Position numbers and translations under genes: made by a program
Shown: positions 1 to 11,219 of the stretch, one piece after another
How positions within the stretch are numbered: position 1 is the first letter of the stretch
How the letters are laid out: the number at the start of each line of letters is the position of its first letter
Origin: Adiantum capillus-veneris
Taxonomy: Eukaryota; Streptophyta; Polypodiopsida; Polypodiales; Pteridaceae
Length of the DNA stretch: 64,000 nucleotides
Direction of reading: 5' to 3'
Assembly (NCBI GenBank): GCA_014529385.2
Contig: CM043958.1
Span: 89,170,025-89,234,024 of the forward strand
Notes under the pieces: generated by a model
The model's database searches: none
Told to the model about the DNA's origin: nothing
The model's input: the letters and a program-made list of their open reading frames with translations, nothing else

Positions 1-32
1 TAATTCTTATGCTCATTAAATGGCTCTCTACC

Positions 33-345
33 GAGACATGGGTCAATACCAAGCGAAACAGTGGGTAATGAAATTGAATTTTGGTACTACTCGCTCGGTA
101 TTGACCCATGTCTCTGTGGCAGTTGCCAAGTTTTTCTTTATAATGGTTCACTACCTTAAAGACATGGGTCAATACCAAGCATGTCAGATGTTTATGGAAT
201 TGGAATCCGCCGCTGACTCGCTCGGTATTGATCCATGTCTTTAAGGTAGTCGTCAAGTTCTCCATTTCAGCCAAGACAATGGTCAATACCAAGCGAATCA
301 GTGGCGTATGGATTTCGATAGCTGCCCCACTCGCTTGGTATTGAC
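33..345. repeat. Cluster of three tandem hairpins (family 1)
   Basis: Three inverted repeats lie in a row at 33-114, 150-250 and 282-345. All share the core GGTCAATACCAAGC in the left arm and its complement in the right arm. The second has the longest arms, about 30 bp with a single obvious mismatch; the third has perfect 15-bp arms. The core resembles the TCAGAACCAAGCGA core of the hairpins at 3483-3603 and 17457-17520, so I treat them as one family. Their position just outside the Ulp1-like gene suggests subterminal repeats of a DNA transposon. A small-RNA hairpin cluster is an alternative. Confidence 0.75.
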
Positions 346-369
346 TCACTCGGTGTTCAAGTCTAATCT

Positions 370-1650
370 TTGCCATTTGTTCATGTTAGCCACGCTGTCT
401 CGCTTCTGCCCCCTGAGGTTCAAGAGAAAGTATACGTAATAGATCCGTTGCTATCGCCTTATCTGCAGAACAACTCAGTTTCCTTTTTGCGTCTGATGAA
501 CTGGTTTAGCAGAGTCAACTTTGATCTAGCGCTCTTTCTGCTCACTGTGTACAATCAATCGTGAGTATATTCTTGCCTTGTAAAAAACATCTTGCATTGC
601 GAATCTCTCCTCATCTTTGATGGTGTCTTTGTAGTGATCATTGGAGTCTGATGTTATTTGACATGGAAGCTAAGCTTGTTTACTACGCAAACTCCGAGCA
701 AAGCAGGGCGTTTCACGGTCGTGTAAAAACGTAAGGTCTATTTGGGTACATTTGGAAAGCAGTGTAGTGTCTCTTTGGAATGTGTTGCTGACTCAAGTGG
801 TTATGTATGTAGTGCCGCGAAAAAACTTATATGTTGTGTAGAGCATCTTTTGTTAGAACATGATCTAGGAAATGTAGTCAAGCACGAACGGGTAACCGTG
901 CCCACGCAGACTGATGAGTATAGTTGTGGCTAGCGAACCTGTTTAAATGCCGTGTTGCTCATCAGTCAAATTATGGATATATCGAACGTAAGTAATCTGC
1001 TATTTTATTGTTCGTTGCAGCGTATGTATGAAGCAACAGATCTCTGTATCACGCTTCTACAGGAACTTCGATTACATAACTACACCAACAACGATGTGCG
1101 ACATTTTTCTGTAATGGCCATCCAGGATATTATAATCTCGGTAAACAGACGCACAAGAGAGGAAGCGGAGAGAGCTAATGAGTTCGAAGAGGCTCGCATT
1201 AACAAAATGACCCAACGCCACAATCAGACTCAAGCAGAAGTTCGAAATATGCAAGAAGCAATACACCAGTATTATGCGGACGCCGCAGAAGTAGAGGAAT
1301 GGGCTGCACATCGACGGCAAGAGCAAGAACAGCGGGAAGCTTCACAGGTGCAAGAAGCATGGGAAGCCATGGAAGAGGCCCACGATTTCGAGCGACGCGA
1401 AAGGATGCCCAAGACCAGCGTCCCCAGAGGCAGAGGTAGCAGCAACCGGAGCAGAGGACAGGGGAGCAACCGGAGCAGAGGCAAGGGACGAGTGGCACAA
1501 ACCGGGGGAGAGGACAGGGGACGAGTGGCACAAACCAAGGGAGAGGACAAGGGACGAGTGGCACAAACCGGGGGAGAGGACAGTAGTTGGGAAAGGGAGC
1601 AAATTACTCTTGACAGAAACAACACAATATGTAAAGTTTTGAAACATTGA
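370..1650 (+). pseudogene. Ulp1-like cysteine protease with coiled-coil tail, transposon-associated, broken
   Basis: This is a C48 (Ulp1/SENP-type) peptidase remnant, a domain often carried by plant DNA transposons. Exon 370-560 ends at a GTGAGT donor. Exon 635-730 follows TTTGTAG and encodes DHWSLMLFD, the catalytic His-Trp region, then VYYANSE where an acidic residue would be expected. A third exon from about 768 reads in frame to TVPTQTDEYSCG, matching the Gln and Cys catalytic segment. A TAG at 931-933 falls directly after SCG, and the frame then resumes with RTCLNAVLL. Downstream is a Glu/Arg/Gln-rich coiled coil (about 1160-1400) and an RG-rich tail with three GRVAQTxGED repeats (1488-1580). 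Domain identity is moderately sure. The second intron (731-767, 37 nt) is unusually short. Confidence 0.6.
1488..1582 (+). repeat. Threefold in-frame 33-bp repeat
   Basis: A 33-bp unit encoding GRVAQTGGEDR-type sequence occurs three times in tandem, preceded by two shorter GSNRSRG units. It forms the basic, glycine-rich C-terminal tail of the Ulp1-like ORF and probably arose by replication slippage. Confidence 0.7.
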
Positions 1651-1890
1651 AAATGTACATTTTTGAAACATTGTTTGACCGCCAAAAAATATCTCTACAT
1701 TAGTCATTTTGAAGAGTACATCATGGTTTGCATGGCATCAAAGCTCTTTGCGTGCACAAGGTATGTGACCTAGCTTCCGGTGGAAGCAATTAAGTGAAGT
1801 GTATTTGTTATGGACTCCTTGCACAATGTTGTTTTCTCCTTGCGCCTTGGAATCTGAAAAGAAGAAAAAGTTAGATTCAGTCATAGTGTA

Positions 1891-3091
1891 TTAAAGACAA
1901 TCAAAATTTATCGATTTAGTAAGCACCTTTCTATTGTTGAGACTGAATGCATACAATTCCGACAAAAGTGGAAGTTCTTCACATGTAAGATCTATCCTGA
2001 GCTGTGCCAGAGTTGTGCTTGACATTGTCTCCATCACAGTAAGTAGGCTGTCTCGAAAGTAGAGCTCCATTGATAAAGGTTTGTTCTCGAGGTTGTTCTC
2101 TGTATCTTGGTCGAGTGGAATAAGCTTCCCACTAAGAAGATGATATCTAATATAGTAAAACGATACTAAGAAATTTTGAGAGCTTATAATGAACTTGCAA
2201 ATTATGGACTTCTTTTGCAAAATACAGATTTTGTTCTATGATTGTTTCCTATCCCAGTTATCATCTAAAAAGTCCAAACAGCTCTCAGACTTGCAAATGA
2301 ACATTGTTGCGGTAGTTCTTATTTGCTCATCGAAGAAAAAATCTGCAAACACTTCAAGAGGCATAAATATTGCGAGCCGAACTATTTTTGTGGCAATTGA
2401 ATACTTGAGGGACTTTTGTATATCCTGAAACAACTTATTCCTGAAGCTTTCACTAGTTGGCAAAGTAGGCAGGGACCAATCCTTGCTGTCAAAGGATGGA
2501 AGTGACAAAGGAGCTAGACGACCCCAACCAATGGAAGTTCTCGGTTCCACATATGCCATATCATAAAAGAAAATTCCATTATATGCAAGTTCCTTGTGTT
2601 GTCTTCCTCGGTACATTTGCTCACCAATAAATGCATGGAAAGCATCAAAAATCCCAACTGTACTCTCAACTGGTTGCCAATCTGTCCTATTCGATGGATA
2701 AATATCTGAAACATACCAAAGATGATATCCACCACTTAATATTCGAATATAATCATGCACTAAGCGAGATGCTGAAATAACTTACACCTGGGTCGATGCC
2801 TTGGAAAACTTGGAGGAGATGTTTGCAACCTTAAGTCTGCATGCTGGAAAGCATGTTGTATGAGGACCTCTTTCACCCGCTTGCTTTGTGCACACACTTT
2901 AAAATCTTTAACTTAACCCTTGAAAGCCTCCACGAAATCATTGCGTTGCCTCCTCTTCCTCCTCCTAGTTTGCAGTAGAACCCAACTTCCGATCGCTATA
3001 CGAGATGGAATCCATGCTTGATCGTCTGTAGTATAACTGTTAAAAATGCTAACAGAGTCAATGGTAGTGCTAGGCCTTCGAGAAGTAGACA
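1891..3091 (-). pseudogene. Unrecognised transposon-associated gene starting MSTSRRP
   Basis: The ATG at 3091 opens a frame MSTSRRPSTTIDSV... with AWIPSRIAIGSWVLLQ. It meets one TAA near 2914 and continues in frame through VKEVLIQHAFQHADLRLQT. A GTAAGT donor near 2790 and a TTTCAG acceptor near 2710 lead into YPSNRTDWQPVEST..., open to about 2236. A further exon-like stretch (RYHLLSGKLIPLDQ...) ends at 1891. I recognise no family. The N-terminal part is clearly similar to the plus-strand ORF at 32286-32600 (MSTHRRP, VWIP, GAWVYM, IVQHVYSAAEIHL). The gene converges on the Ulp1-like ORF, so both probably belong to one DNA transposon. Exon limits are approximate. Confidence 0.45.
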
Positions 3092-3356
3092 TGGTGTGCA
3101 GTAGAATGAATACACAGAAAGGTTAACGCAAATATAAAAAAGGGAAGAAGTTTTGAGAGGGAAGTAGAGCTACTCAAAGTCATATTTGGGCGGGAACAAA
3201 GTACTAGATAGAGTCTTCAATGAAAGTTCTGAAATTCCTCGGTACATAGTTAGTACGACTTACGGCATTTATGCCTTGAAAGCGTGAAATTGTGCAATTT
3301 GATGAACCAAAATAAAATTTCCTCCCTTTTTTTAAAAAGAGCTTCACTCCAAAATG

Positions 3357-3456
3357 TCGATTTTCAACGTAATGTTAGCCTCTTCCTCATTGGTCGAGCG
3401 CCACTCTCTCTCTAGAACTGAAAGGCCCAAAAGTGAGTCCAACTTTCTCCTAATGA
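3357..3456. repeat. Terminal-repeat-like block shared with 17788-17885
   Basis: The stretch from TTTTTCAACGTAATGTTAGCC to GTCCAACTTTCTCCTAATG is about 80% alike to 17788-17885. In that copy the same end also recurs inverted at 17056, so this block is best read as one end of the same transposon family. I did not find the opposite end to the left in this window. Confidence 0.6.
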
Positions 3457-3482
3457 TAGGGCTCCTCGGAGATTCTTGGGGG

Positions 3483-3603
3483 CCCTATTTGCTTGGTTCT
3501 GACTCTAGTCACGTCACCTATTATGACCTTAGCGCACGGGACAGAACCAAGCGAATAGAGACCTTGAGGGATACTCCAGGCCCAATATTCGCTTGGTTAT
3601 GAC
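3483..3603. repeat. Two overlapping family-1 hairpins
   Basis: CTATTTGCTTGGTTCTG (from 3486) pairs with CAGAACCAAGCGAATAG (from 3542). That same arm also pairs with AATATTCGCTTGGTTATGAC ending at 3603. The 3540-3603 hairpin spans 64 bp, as does the one at 17457-17520, with which it shares the arm sequence. One arm can therefore form either of two alternative stems. Confidence 0.7.
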
Positions 3604-3621
3604 ACCAAATACAAACCAATT

Positions 3622-4597
3622 TTGAATAGTAGTTTTGGTTTGCTTTTTCTTTCAGACATGGGGATCATAGTCCTGGAGACAGAAGATGTGGGTGAGGATA
3701 CATGTGAAGAAAAACTATTCACATTCTTATACAACACCCGTGCTCATCACCGTGCACCAGAACTATCAAGAATGTTTAATGCAGATTTTTCTATACAGAG
3801 GATCATAGATTGCTCATTTGAGTACCTACAAACCCATTTGCAACAGTATGAGGCAGTCATTTGTGACAATTCCATGACAATTGATGGCATGAGATATGTG
3901 TACCCAACCGACCTTGACCCTGACAAGAGTGCGGCAAGGAGATTGTATCACTGGCTAGAAAAGTGTCCCTCCAATGCACTGCTTGTACAAGGCAGGTGTA
4001 TGAAGCACTTAAAAAAGTGTCGCTTAGTGGAATTCAACCACGGGTTTTTTTGTACTTGTACTTGTAGATGGATGGTGAGTCAGAGACTTCCCAGTCATCA
4101 AATTTTGGTAGTTGCCCATTGGCGCCAAAGGAAGAGGTAGAGGATGTGGAGGTGCAGTTTGACCCAGAAGAAGAGCAGGTAGAGGTATTAAAGGAAACAT
4201 TTGATGCGGGCTTAAATCTTGCTTCTCTTGCGAATGCAACATTAGGATGCAAGCAAGAAAGCCCAAATAAGAAAGTGACTTTGCCTTTGAATTGCGCTCC
4301 CAGCTTTGCTATGGCGGGGCGGCACCCAGTACGTTCTGCTCACAGATATCATGCATGAGCTGAATATACAGAAGGACTATTGCCTAGCTGAAATTGCAAA
4401 TTTTTGTGAGGCAGACATGGGATCTGTGGATGATGATGGAGTGAACCAACATCTTTTTGCTAACACAACTGTCCACGACTCACAATTCACTTCAGGGTGG
4501 CAACTGATCAAAGGTACATTCAATGAAGCGAAGTTCGAAGAGGCCAATTTTCCAACAGATGAGCAGTTTCAATTGACAACAAAACAATTGTTGGGAT
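3622..4597 (+). pseudogene. Unrecognised gene, split by a copia insertion
   Basis: An open frame from about 3658 reads MGIIVLETEDVGEDTCEEKL and runs about 125 sensible codons to about 4033. A pyrimidine-rich TACTTGTAG precedes a second stretch at 4068 with an acidic segment (EEVEDVEVQFDPEEEQVEV). A frame change near 4306 leads into YVLLTDIMHELNIQKDYCLAEIANFCEADMG and runs to 4597. The copia LTR begins there and cuts the frame. Composition is protein-like, with no stops over long stretches, but I know no matching family. Coding pieces at 10258-11115 may be its continuation on the far side of the insertion. It could be a transposon gene or a dead host gene. Confidence 0.4.
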
Positions 4598-4913
<316 letters not shown>

Positions 4914-4925
4914 TGGTAATAGAGC
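4914..4925 (+). promoter_or_regulatory. Primer-binding site, initiator Met tRNA type
   Basis: TGGTAATAGAGC directly follows the LTR and differs at two positions from the usual TGGTATCAGAGC. It marks the minus-strand primer site and fixes the LTR boundary. Confidence 0.8.
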
Positions 4926-6038
4926 AAGGTTTGTGCTTGCTGTTTTTGCGTCCGCGTGCACTTTCAAAAGTGCAAACAGATTTCCGATTTCAGCATCGGC
5001 AAATCAACGTTCCAAGAGCGTTTCCATCAGGTGTGTTGGGATTTTACCCCCCTTTCAAAGCTGTTCGTGCAGTCAAAAGCTTCATCCGAGTTCCGCTTCA
5101 AGAGTTGTATTTTTCAACTTCATTTTTGCTAGAGGTACATGTACAGGTAGAGGACATAGGTGCAGGTTGTTCAGAGACTATTTTGGGATTGTATATAGCC
5201 GTTTTATGGCTATTATGTGCTATTCAGATGGTGTTAATGGGCTGATTAGGAGCACTTTTCGGCATCGACGTTGTCTCGGGTTTTTCAGGTATCCATCTCC
5301 TCACAGGTTCTTGCATACATACAGGACATCCAGGTTTCTTACAGGTTGTAGTGTTTTGCATCAGCACAGATTTCAGTGGGAGTACTTGATGCACATATGC
5401 ATTGTTTTGGCATTGTTGAGAGTGCTTGAGCTCTTTTGAGAGTGGTTTTACTCCCTGCAGTGATTTGTTTACTGGTTGCACATTTTTTTTGGCACCTGTT
5501 TGAGCGCGTATATTGCACCTTGCAATATTGTTGAAAGTGGATGTATGTTGAGTTGCAAAAACTGCCATATGTACCTTTTGTGGAGTCGATTTGGCTTGTT
5601 TCTGGCAATCCCGATCGTTTCTGAGACTCCGTTTGGAGGCCCTTTCTGAGACTGGGCTAGTTTCTTGTCTGCATAACCTTTTGTGAGGGTCGATAGCGTG
5701 AGGTTTTCTTGAGCTAGGGGATTCTCTAATGTTGAGATCCTTTCGATGATACAGGTTGCTGGAGTACCCCTTTTTTGTGGCCTCACCATAGGACGTGTAT
5801 AGAGAGGGCTAGGTGCATTTGACGCCGTGTTGGCAGTCTTGGGTCAATTTTTTGACTTTTTATGCATAGTTAGTGGTTGATGCGCCTGTCTTATGCTTTG
5901 AGAGCATTACTTTTAATGCGTTACTAATCTCTTGTGAGAGTTTTGGATTGAGATTCGTTTAGTTTTTATGGGAAAACCCTGTCGAATTTTTCCCAGAGTT
6001 ACCAGTGTTTATCGCCATACTATCTTTAGCTTGCAACC
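4926..6038. other. Copia-1 untranslated leader
   Basis: About 1.1 kb between the primer-binding site and gag. No convincing coding frame is present. It is T-rich and holds no other structure that I can see. Confidence 0.6.
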
Positions 6039-6985
6039 ATGTCATCTAGTGGTGAAAAGGATATTGTAATATCCAAAAATTTGATGGGACGAATTTTGCT
6101 ATCTGGAAAGGCCAGCTGGATCCTATCATGGAGCGCCCAGAGGGCGAGTATACAGATGTTGAGTGGGAGAAACTTGATGCTAAGGCCAAATCTACCCTCC
6201 GTTTGCATTTAGCCAAATTTGTGTACTTCACTATAGTTGGAGAAAGGACTGCTAGAGATGTATGGATAAGTTGTGTTCTAGTTAAGAGAACAAAAGTGCC
6301 ACTAATAAGGTTTTCTTAATGAAGAAGGTGTTTGACCTTCGTATGAAGGAAGAGGGCACTATTTCTACTCACATTAATAAGTTCAATATCATTTTCACTT
6401 AGTTAACCACTCAGGGTTTGGTCTTGGATGAGGAGATCAAATATATCTTCTTGCTATGCAGTTTACCCTCATCTTGGGATACGTTCTGTACTGTAATTAG
6501 CAACTCAGCACCTGGTACCAATCTAGTGTACAATGACGTCCTTGGGAGTCTGTTTATCGAGGAGATTCACAGGAAATATCTCGAAGGCAAGAAGGATGGT
6601 GATGCGTATGTTGCTAGTGATAGACAGAGGGGTCACACTCAAAGTCGTGCCAAAAGCAAGGAACGTGGGAGCTCACGCAGTAAGTCTTGGGGTTCAATGC
6701 GTAATGTCAAGTACTATCACTGCCATAAAAAAGAGCATGTGAAGAAGGATTGCAGGAAATGGAAGCAAAGCAAGAAGGATAAACAATCCGGTGAAACTTC
6801 TAAGTTTGATGATTCAAACAAGGGCAAAGAAAAGTTAGAGGAGATCAATGTGCTAGAGTCTTCAAATGCTCCTATTGTAGAGACTCTTCCAGCGGTTGTT
6901 ATGCCACTTACCTGTGACGTATTGGTCTTCACAGTAGATCTACCTGTCGAGGCTCTTGTTAACAGAAGATGCGCAGTATGCAAAG
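6039..6985 (+). pseudogene. Copia-1 gag remnant
   Basis: The ATG at 6039 (MSSSGEKDIV) is followed within 70 bases by a frame change into IWKGQLDPIMERPEGEYTD, a typical copia gag (UBN2-type) N-terminus. Another shift near 6300 leads through LCSLPSSWDTF. A zinc knuckle at about 6709-6752 reads YYHCHKKEHVKKDC; the first cysteine of CX2CX4HX4C is replaced by tyrosine. Several disruptions make it non-functional. Confidence 0.8.
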
Positions 6986-9840
6986 AATTGGATAATAGAT
7001 TTTGGTGCGAGTTTCCATGTGACACCACATAGAGAATGGTTCTCTACTTATTCTCACTCTTGTGGCAAAGTGAGACTTGGTGATGCTTATGAATTAGACG
7101 TTGAGGGTGTCAAAAATGTCAAATTGCATCTAAGGAATGGCACGCACTTTACTTTACGTAATGTCAGACATGTGCCCAAGTTGACTAAGAGCTTGTATTC
7201 TGTTGGCCAGCTTGATGATTTGGGCTACAACACCACATTTGGCAATGGTTCGTGGATAGTACGCAAAGGTAATCTTGTTGTACTCAGAGGTTAGAAGCAT
7301 GGTACCTTGTATTCCATGCATGTGTCATATGTTGGTCATGATTACATATCTATAGCCGAGCTGCCGTCTACTGAGTTGTGGCATTGCCGGCTAGTCATAT
7401 TAGCCAAAAAGGAATGATAACTCTGACTCGTTTTGGCTACTTACCTGTCTTGTCTTATGTTGACTTTCTTGTTTGTGAGCATTGTATCTATGGCAAACAG
7501 ACTAGGTCTGTTCATTTACCATTGGGTCAAAAGCGAGTTGAACCTCTAGATTTAGTACATAGTGATGTTTGTGGTCCTATGTCAACCAAATCTCTAGGGG
7601 GGGGGCAGCTATTTTGTGACATTCATAGATGAATCTACTCAAAAGGTGTGGGCTATCCTTTGAAACATAAGGATCAATTTCTTCCCATGTTCGTAAATTT
7701 TTTGGCACTTGTTGAGAATCAATCAGGTAAGAAACTCAAGAGGTTGCTGACTGACAACGGTGGAGAGTATGTCTCCAAGGAGTTTGATAATTTTTGTGCT
7801 AAAAGGGAGAGTAAAAGGCAATTTACTGCACCATACACACCAACTCAGAATGGAGTTTCTGAGCGCATGAATCGTACGATTCAGTTTCTGAGCACATGAA
7901 TCGTACGATTCAGGAAAGAGTCACAGCCATGCTTTCTAGGAGTTTCTGAGCGCATGAATCGTACGATTCAGGAAAGAGTCACAGCCATGCTTTCTAGGGA
8001 AAATCTCACACAAGGCTTTTGGGCAAAAGCCGTCTTGACTGCAGTGCACATTATAAATCGTTCACATAGTTCACCATTGAATTATGAGACTCCAAAAGAG
8101 TTATGGTCTAAACATAAGCCCCACTATGACCATCTACGTGTTTTTGGTTGTGAAGCTTATGCTCATGTGCCTAAACAACTTCGACAGAAGCTAGAGCCAA
8201 AGTCACACAAATGTATTTTCATTGGATATGGTGCAGATGGAGAGATGGGATATCGTCTCTGGCACCCAAAATCTCGTCGAGTCATCCGTAGTTCAGACGT
8301 GATCTTCAATGAGTCGAAGATGCATAAACAACCTATGAAGGAAATAGAGGTTCGGAGAGTCACTTTTTAGGATGTTGCCTCAAAGACAGTGAAATCAACT
8401 CAACGGGTTAGTGATGTACCTTCCACTAGCAATGCTCCAGAGGGAGCGGATAGTAATGATCAAGGAGTAAGACGGCCTACTAGAGTCTCTTGTCCACCTG
8501 TGCATTTTGAGCTAGGTCTTGATTACATCATGTTGACCAATTGCGGTGAGCTAAACTGCTACCAAGAAGCCATGATGACGGATGATGTGGTGAAGTGGGA
8601 GCAGACTATGAAATCTGAGTATAACTCGATTCTGGCTAATGACACTTGGGACTTGGTAGAATTGCCAAATGATGCGAAAGCTTTACCTTGCAAATGGGTT
8701 TACAAGAAAAAAATTACCTCAGGTGATCCAAATCCAAAGTACAAGGCTAGACTTGTAGCCAAAGGGTTCAAACAGCAAAAGGGAGTCGATTTTGATGAAA
8801 TCTTATCACCTGTAGACAAGATGACAACGCTTGGAACCGTACTTGGTCTTGTAGCGATTGAGGACATGGAACTTGTCCAAATGGATGTGAAGACAACATT
8901 TCTTCACGGAGGATCTCAATGAGGATGTTTACATGCAGTAGCCTGAAGGGTTTGTTCAGGAGAACGCTAGCATGTAAGCTCAAAAAGGCACTTTATGGCT
9001 TAAAGCAGGGTTCAAGGTAGTGGTATCATAAATTTGATGCATGTATGAGGTCTCAAGGATATAAAAGGAGCGAAGAGGATCACTGATTGTACACAAGAAA
9101 GCTAGATGATGGCTCGATGATCATTCTAGTTCTGTATGTTGATGACATGCTTATAGCTGAGAAATCCATTGCAGAGATTGCCAACTTGAAGAAAACACTT
9201 AGCAACAATTTTGCAATGAAAAATTTGGGGGATGCTACACACTTTCTTCGCATGCAAATCAAAAGAGATCGCAAACGTCGTATTCTTGAGTTATCTCAGG
9301 AAACATACATTGAGAAAGTTTTGCAGCGTTTCAATATGCAGGGGGAGAAGCATTGAGTACTCCAATGCAGGCATTCTTGAAACTCGCCAGGAAGATGCAC
9401 CCAAATCTGATGCTGAGCGAGTTGAAATGGCTAAGGTACCATATTCTTCGGTAGTGGGCAGTCTCATGTATGCTATGGTGGCCACAAGACCAGACATTGC
9501 TTTTGCAGTGGGAGTGGTGAGCCGATATATGGCAAATCCTGGCAGCAAGCATTGGGCAGCAGTGAAGCACATTCTTAGGTACCTCAAAGGTACGGTCGAC
9601 TGGTGTTTACACTTTGAAAACAATGATGCGTCCATTGTGGGTTATGCGGATGCAAACTATGCGGGTTGTGTTGCCAATAGGAGATTGACATTTGGCTATG
9701 TTTTCATATTTGCTGGAGTAGCAATATCTTGGAGTTCATGCCTTCAAGATTGTACGTCGTCTTCCACTACGGAAGTAGAGTACGTTGCATTGTCGGATGT
9801 AAGTAAACAGGCTGTATGGTTATCTCGCTTGGTCAAATAA
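6956..9840 (+). pseudogene. Copia-1 pol remnant (PR-INT-RT-RH)
   Basis: The protease site appears as WIIDFGASFHVT near 6985, where the usual form is D-S-G-A. Integrase runs from about 7375 to 8370 with CEHCIYGKQTR, LVHSDVCGPM and NGVSERMNR; it is broken near 7610 and again by a local duplication at 7854-7999. RT runs from about 8570 with CKWVYKKK, ARLVAKGFKQQKG and the catalytic YVDDML (9139-9156), disrupted near 8920 and 9080. RNase H (9430-9840) carries VGSLMYAMVATRPDIAFAVG and GYADANYAG. These motifs and their order are diagnostic of Ty1/copia. Confidence 0.9.
7854..7999 (+). repeat. Partial triplication within the integrase
   Basis: A ~57-bp unit starting GTTTCTGAGCGCATGAATCG is present as a truncated first copy (7854-7883) and two full copies (7884-7940 and 7942-7999). 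Each contains the palindrome ATCGTACGAT. The repeat disrupts the NGVSERMNR helix of the integrase. Confidence 0.9.
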
Positions 9841-10057
9841 CAGGTATCATCTTGTGAGAGATTTCTTGGCCAAAAAGGTCATTGATTTGGTCAAGGTACA
9901 CACTGACGACAACCCAACAGATGCTTTGATGAAAGGCTTAGCTTTGGAGTGGCTTACACATTGCAGTGAGTTGATGGGTATAGGTTGAAGCCACTAGATT
10001 GCTTCCCGGTTGTACATACCAGGTAACTTGGGCTACGTTGGTCTTCAAGTGAGAGTT

Positions 10058-10257
10058 TGAGGCCAACTGGCCGGACATCCCAGTTACTACTAACCCATCT
10101 ACTAACTCATCCTATATACACTTATTCTTTAATACAAAAGAGTAAGGAGTTGCAACAAGATTACGTTGCTGTGCACTCCACCCAAAGCAAGCCTCTCTCT
10201 CTCTCTCTCTCTGCTCTCGCACTTGCACTCACATACGCTTCCCGTGGCACCTTCAAC
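10058..10257 (+). repeat. Copia-1 3' LTR with polypurine tract
   Basis: The purine-rich AAGTGAGAG at 10048-10056 precedes TGAGGCCAACTGGCC, and similarity to the 5' LTR runs to CACCTTCAAC at 10257. Apart from the much shorter CT tract it is close to the 5' copy. Confidence 0.85.
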
Positions 10258-11115
10258 AACTCGCCTTGGAAAACATGGGTAGACCCGTGGCACCCAAAGC
10301 TCTGGTATTGAATATTTAGTCTACTCACTTGTGGGGAAGGTCGATGCTAGAAATGGACGAGAATAAGATGGTAATTTTTAAAGGCATTCAGATGGTATTG
10401 GAGATGGCCCAGTGATGAAATATCATGATCAATATTTTTGTTGACAGGTGCTAGTGTATGACGATAGTTTCCTTAGAAGAGCGGGAGGCTCACGGCAAGG
10501 GCTTATCAAACTGGAGTACAAGGCAAGGATGATGCATTGTCTCACTACATCGGGCGTTTCAACCACCAAAAGGTTTGTAGAAACAATTCAAGTACTTGGC
10601 AATTGTACTCATCTCACTTACAACCCATAAATGTTTTAATATTGTTTTGTAGATCATAATATACCACAAGGAATACTCCGAGGACAATGAAAGTTCCCAC
10701 TGTTTGCAATGAAAGTTATTACAAGATTGTGTGGTGGGCACCCCCTCCCACTAAACGCAAAAAGACTAATTATGATTGAGAAACAGTTTGCTCTACGCGT
10801 CTTTGGCATTGGGTATGGGTGCCAAGCACTCAGAGTCCCCTATTTCATGTCCTACACATCTCAGGCTCTGGCTGTAGTGGTTGAAGACCCGGAGAGCTTA
10901 GATCCATAAAACAAGTGACTATTTATGAGGGAAAGAAGACGCCTGATGCTCGTAGGGATGCTTCCATCAACAGAGGAATGAGCTCGTGGGGATGCTTCCA
11001 TCAATATAGGAACGAGATCGTCTACAGAGCTTGCACATCAAAGAGGTACAGAGTGAGGAAGAAGGAGGATAAAAACAACATGCTCAGGTCCATCTTCTCC
11101 CACTCCTGCTAGTGA
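10258..11115 (+). pseudogene. Possible continuation of the split plus-strand gene
   Basis: Short protein-like stretches lie in changing frames. They include an exon-like frame after a TTTTGTTGACAG acceptor at 10447 (VLVYDDSFLRRAGGSRQG...), another near 10709, and one at 10915-11112 (DARRDASINRGMSSWGCFHQ). They follow the copia 3' LTR on the strand of the gene cut at 4597, hence the proposed link. I recognise no domain. It could equally be the 3' flank of gene A on the other strand. Confidence 0.25.
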
Positions 11116-11219
11116 CTGTCGCCACCTCGCATGGCGCCCCCCCGCATTTTAATTTCCCCAAGCCATTTGTTTCTTCTCTTTACAGAAAGTGTTGTAAAGA
11201 CCGTGTAATTTTTGAACTC

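Noticed and set aside
33-345. Regularly spaced repeats at the window start considered as a CRISPR-like array.
   Set aside because: The repeats are inverted pairs forming hairpins with uneven spacing, in eukaryotic DNA with introns and retrotransposons.
988-1020. A perfect-looking 33-nt intron GTAAGT...TTGCAG in the Ulp1-like gene.
   Set aside because: It is far below usual plant intron length and keeps the frame open, so it may simply be coding. It is not called as an intron.
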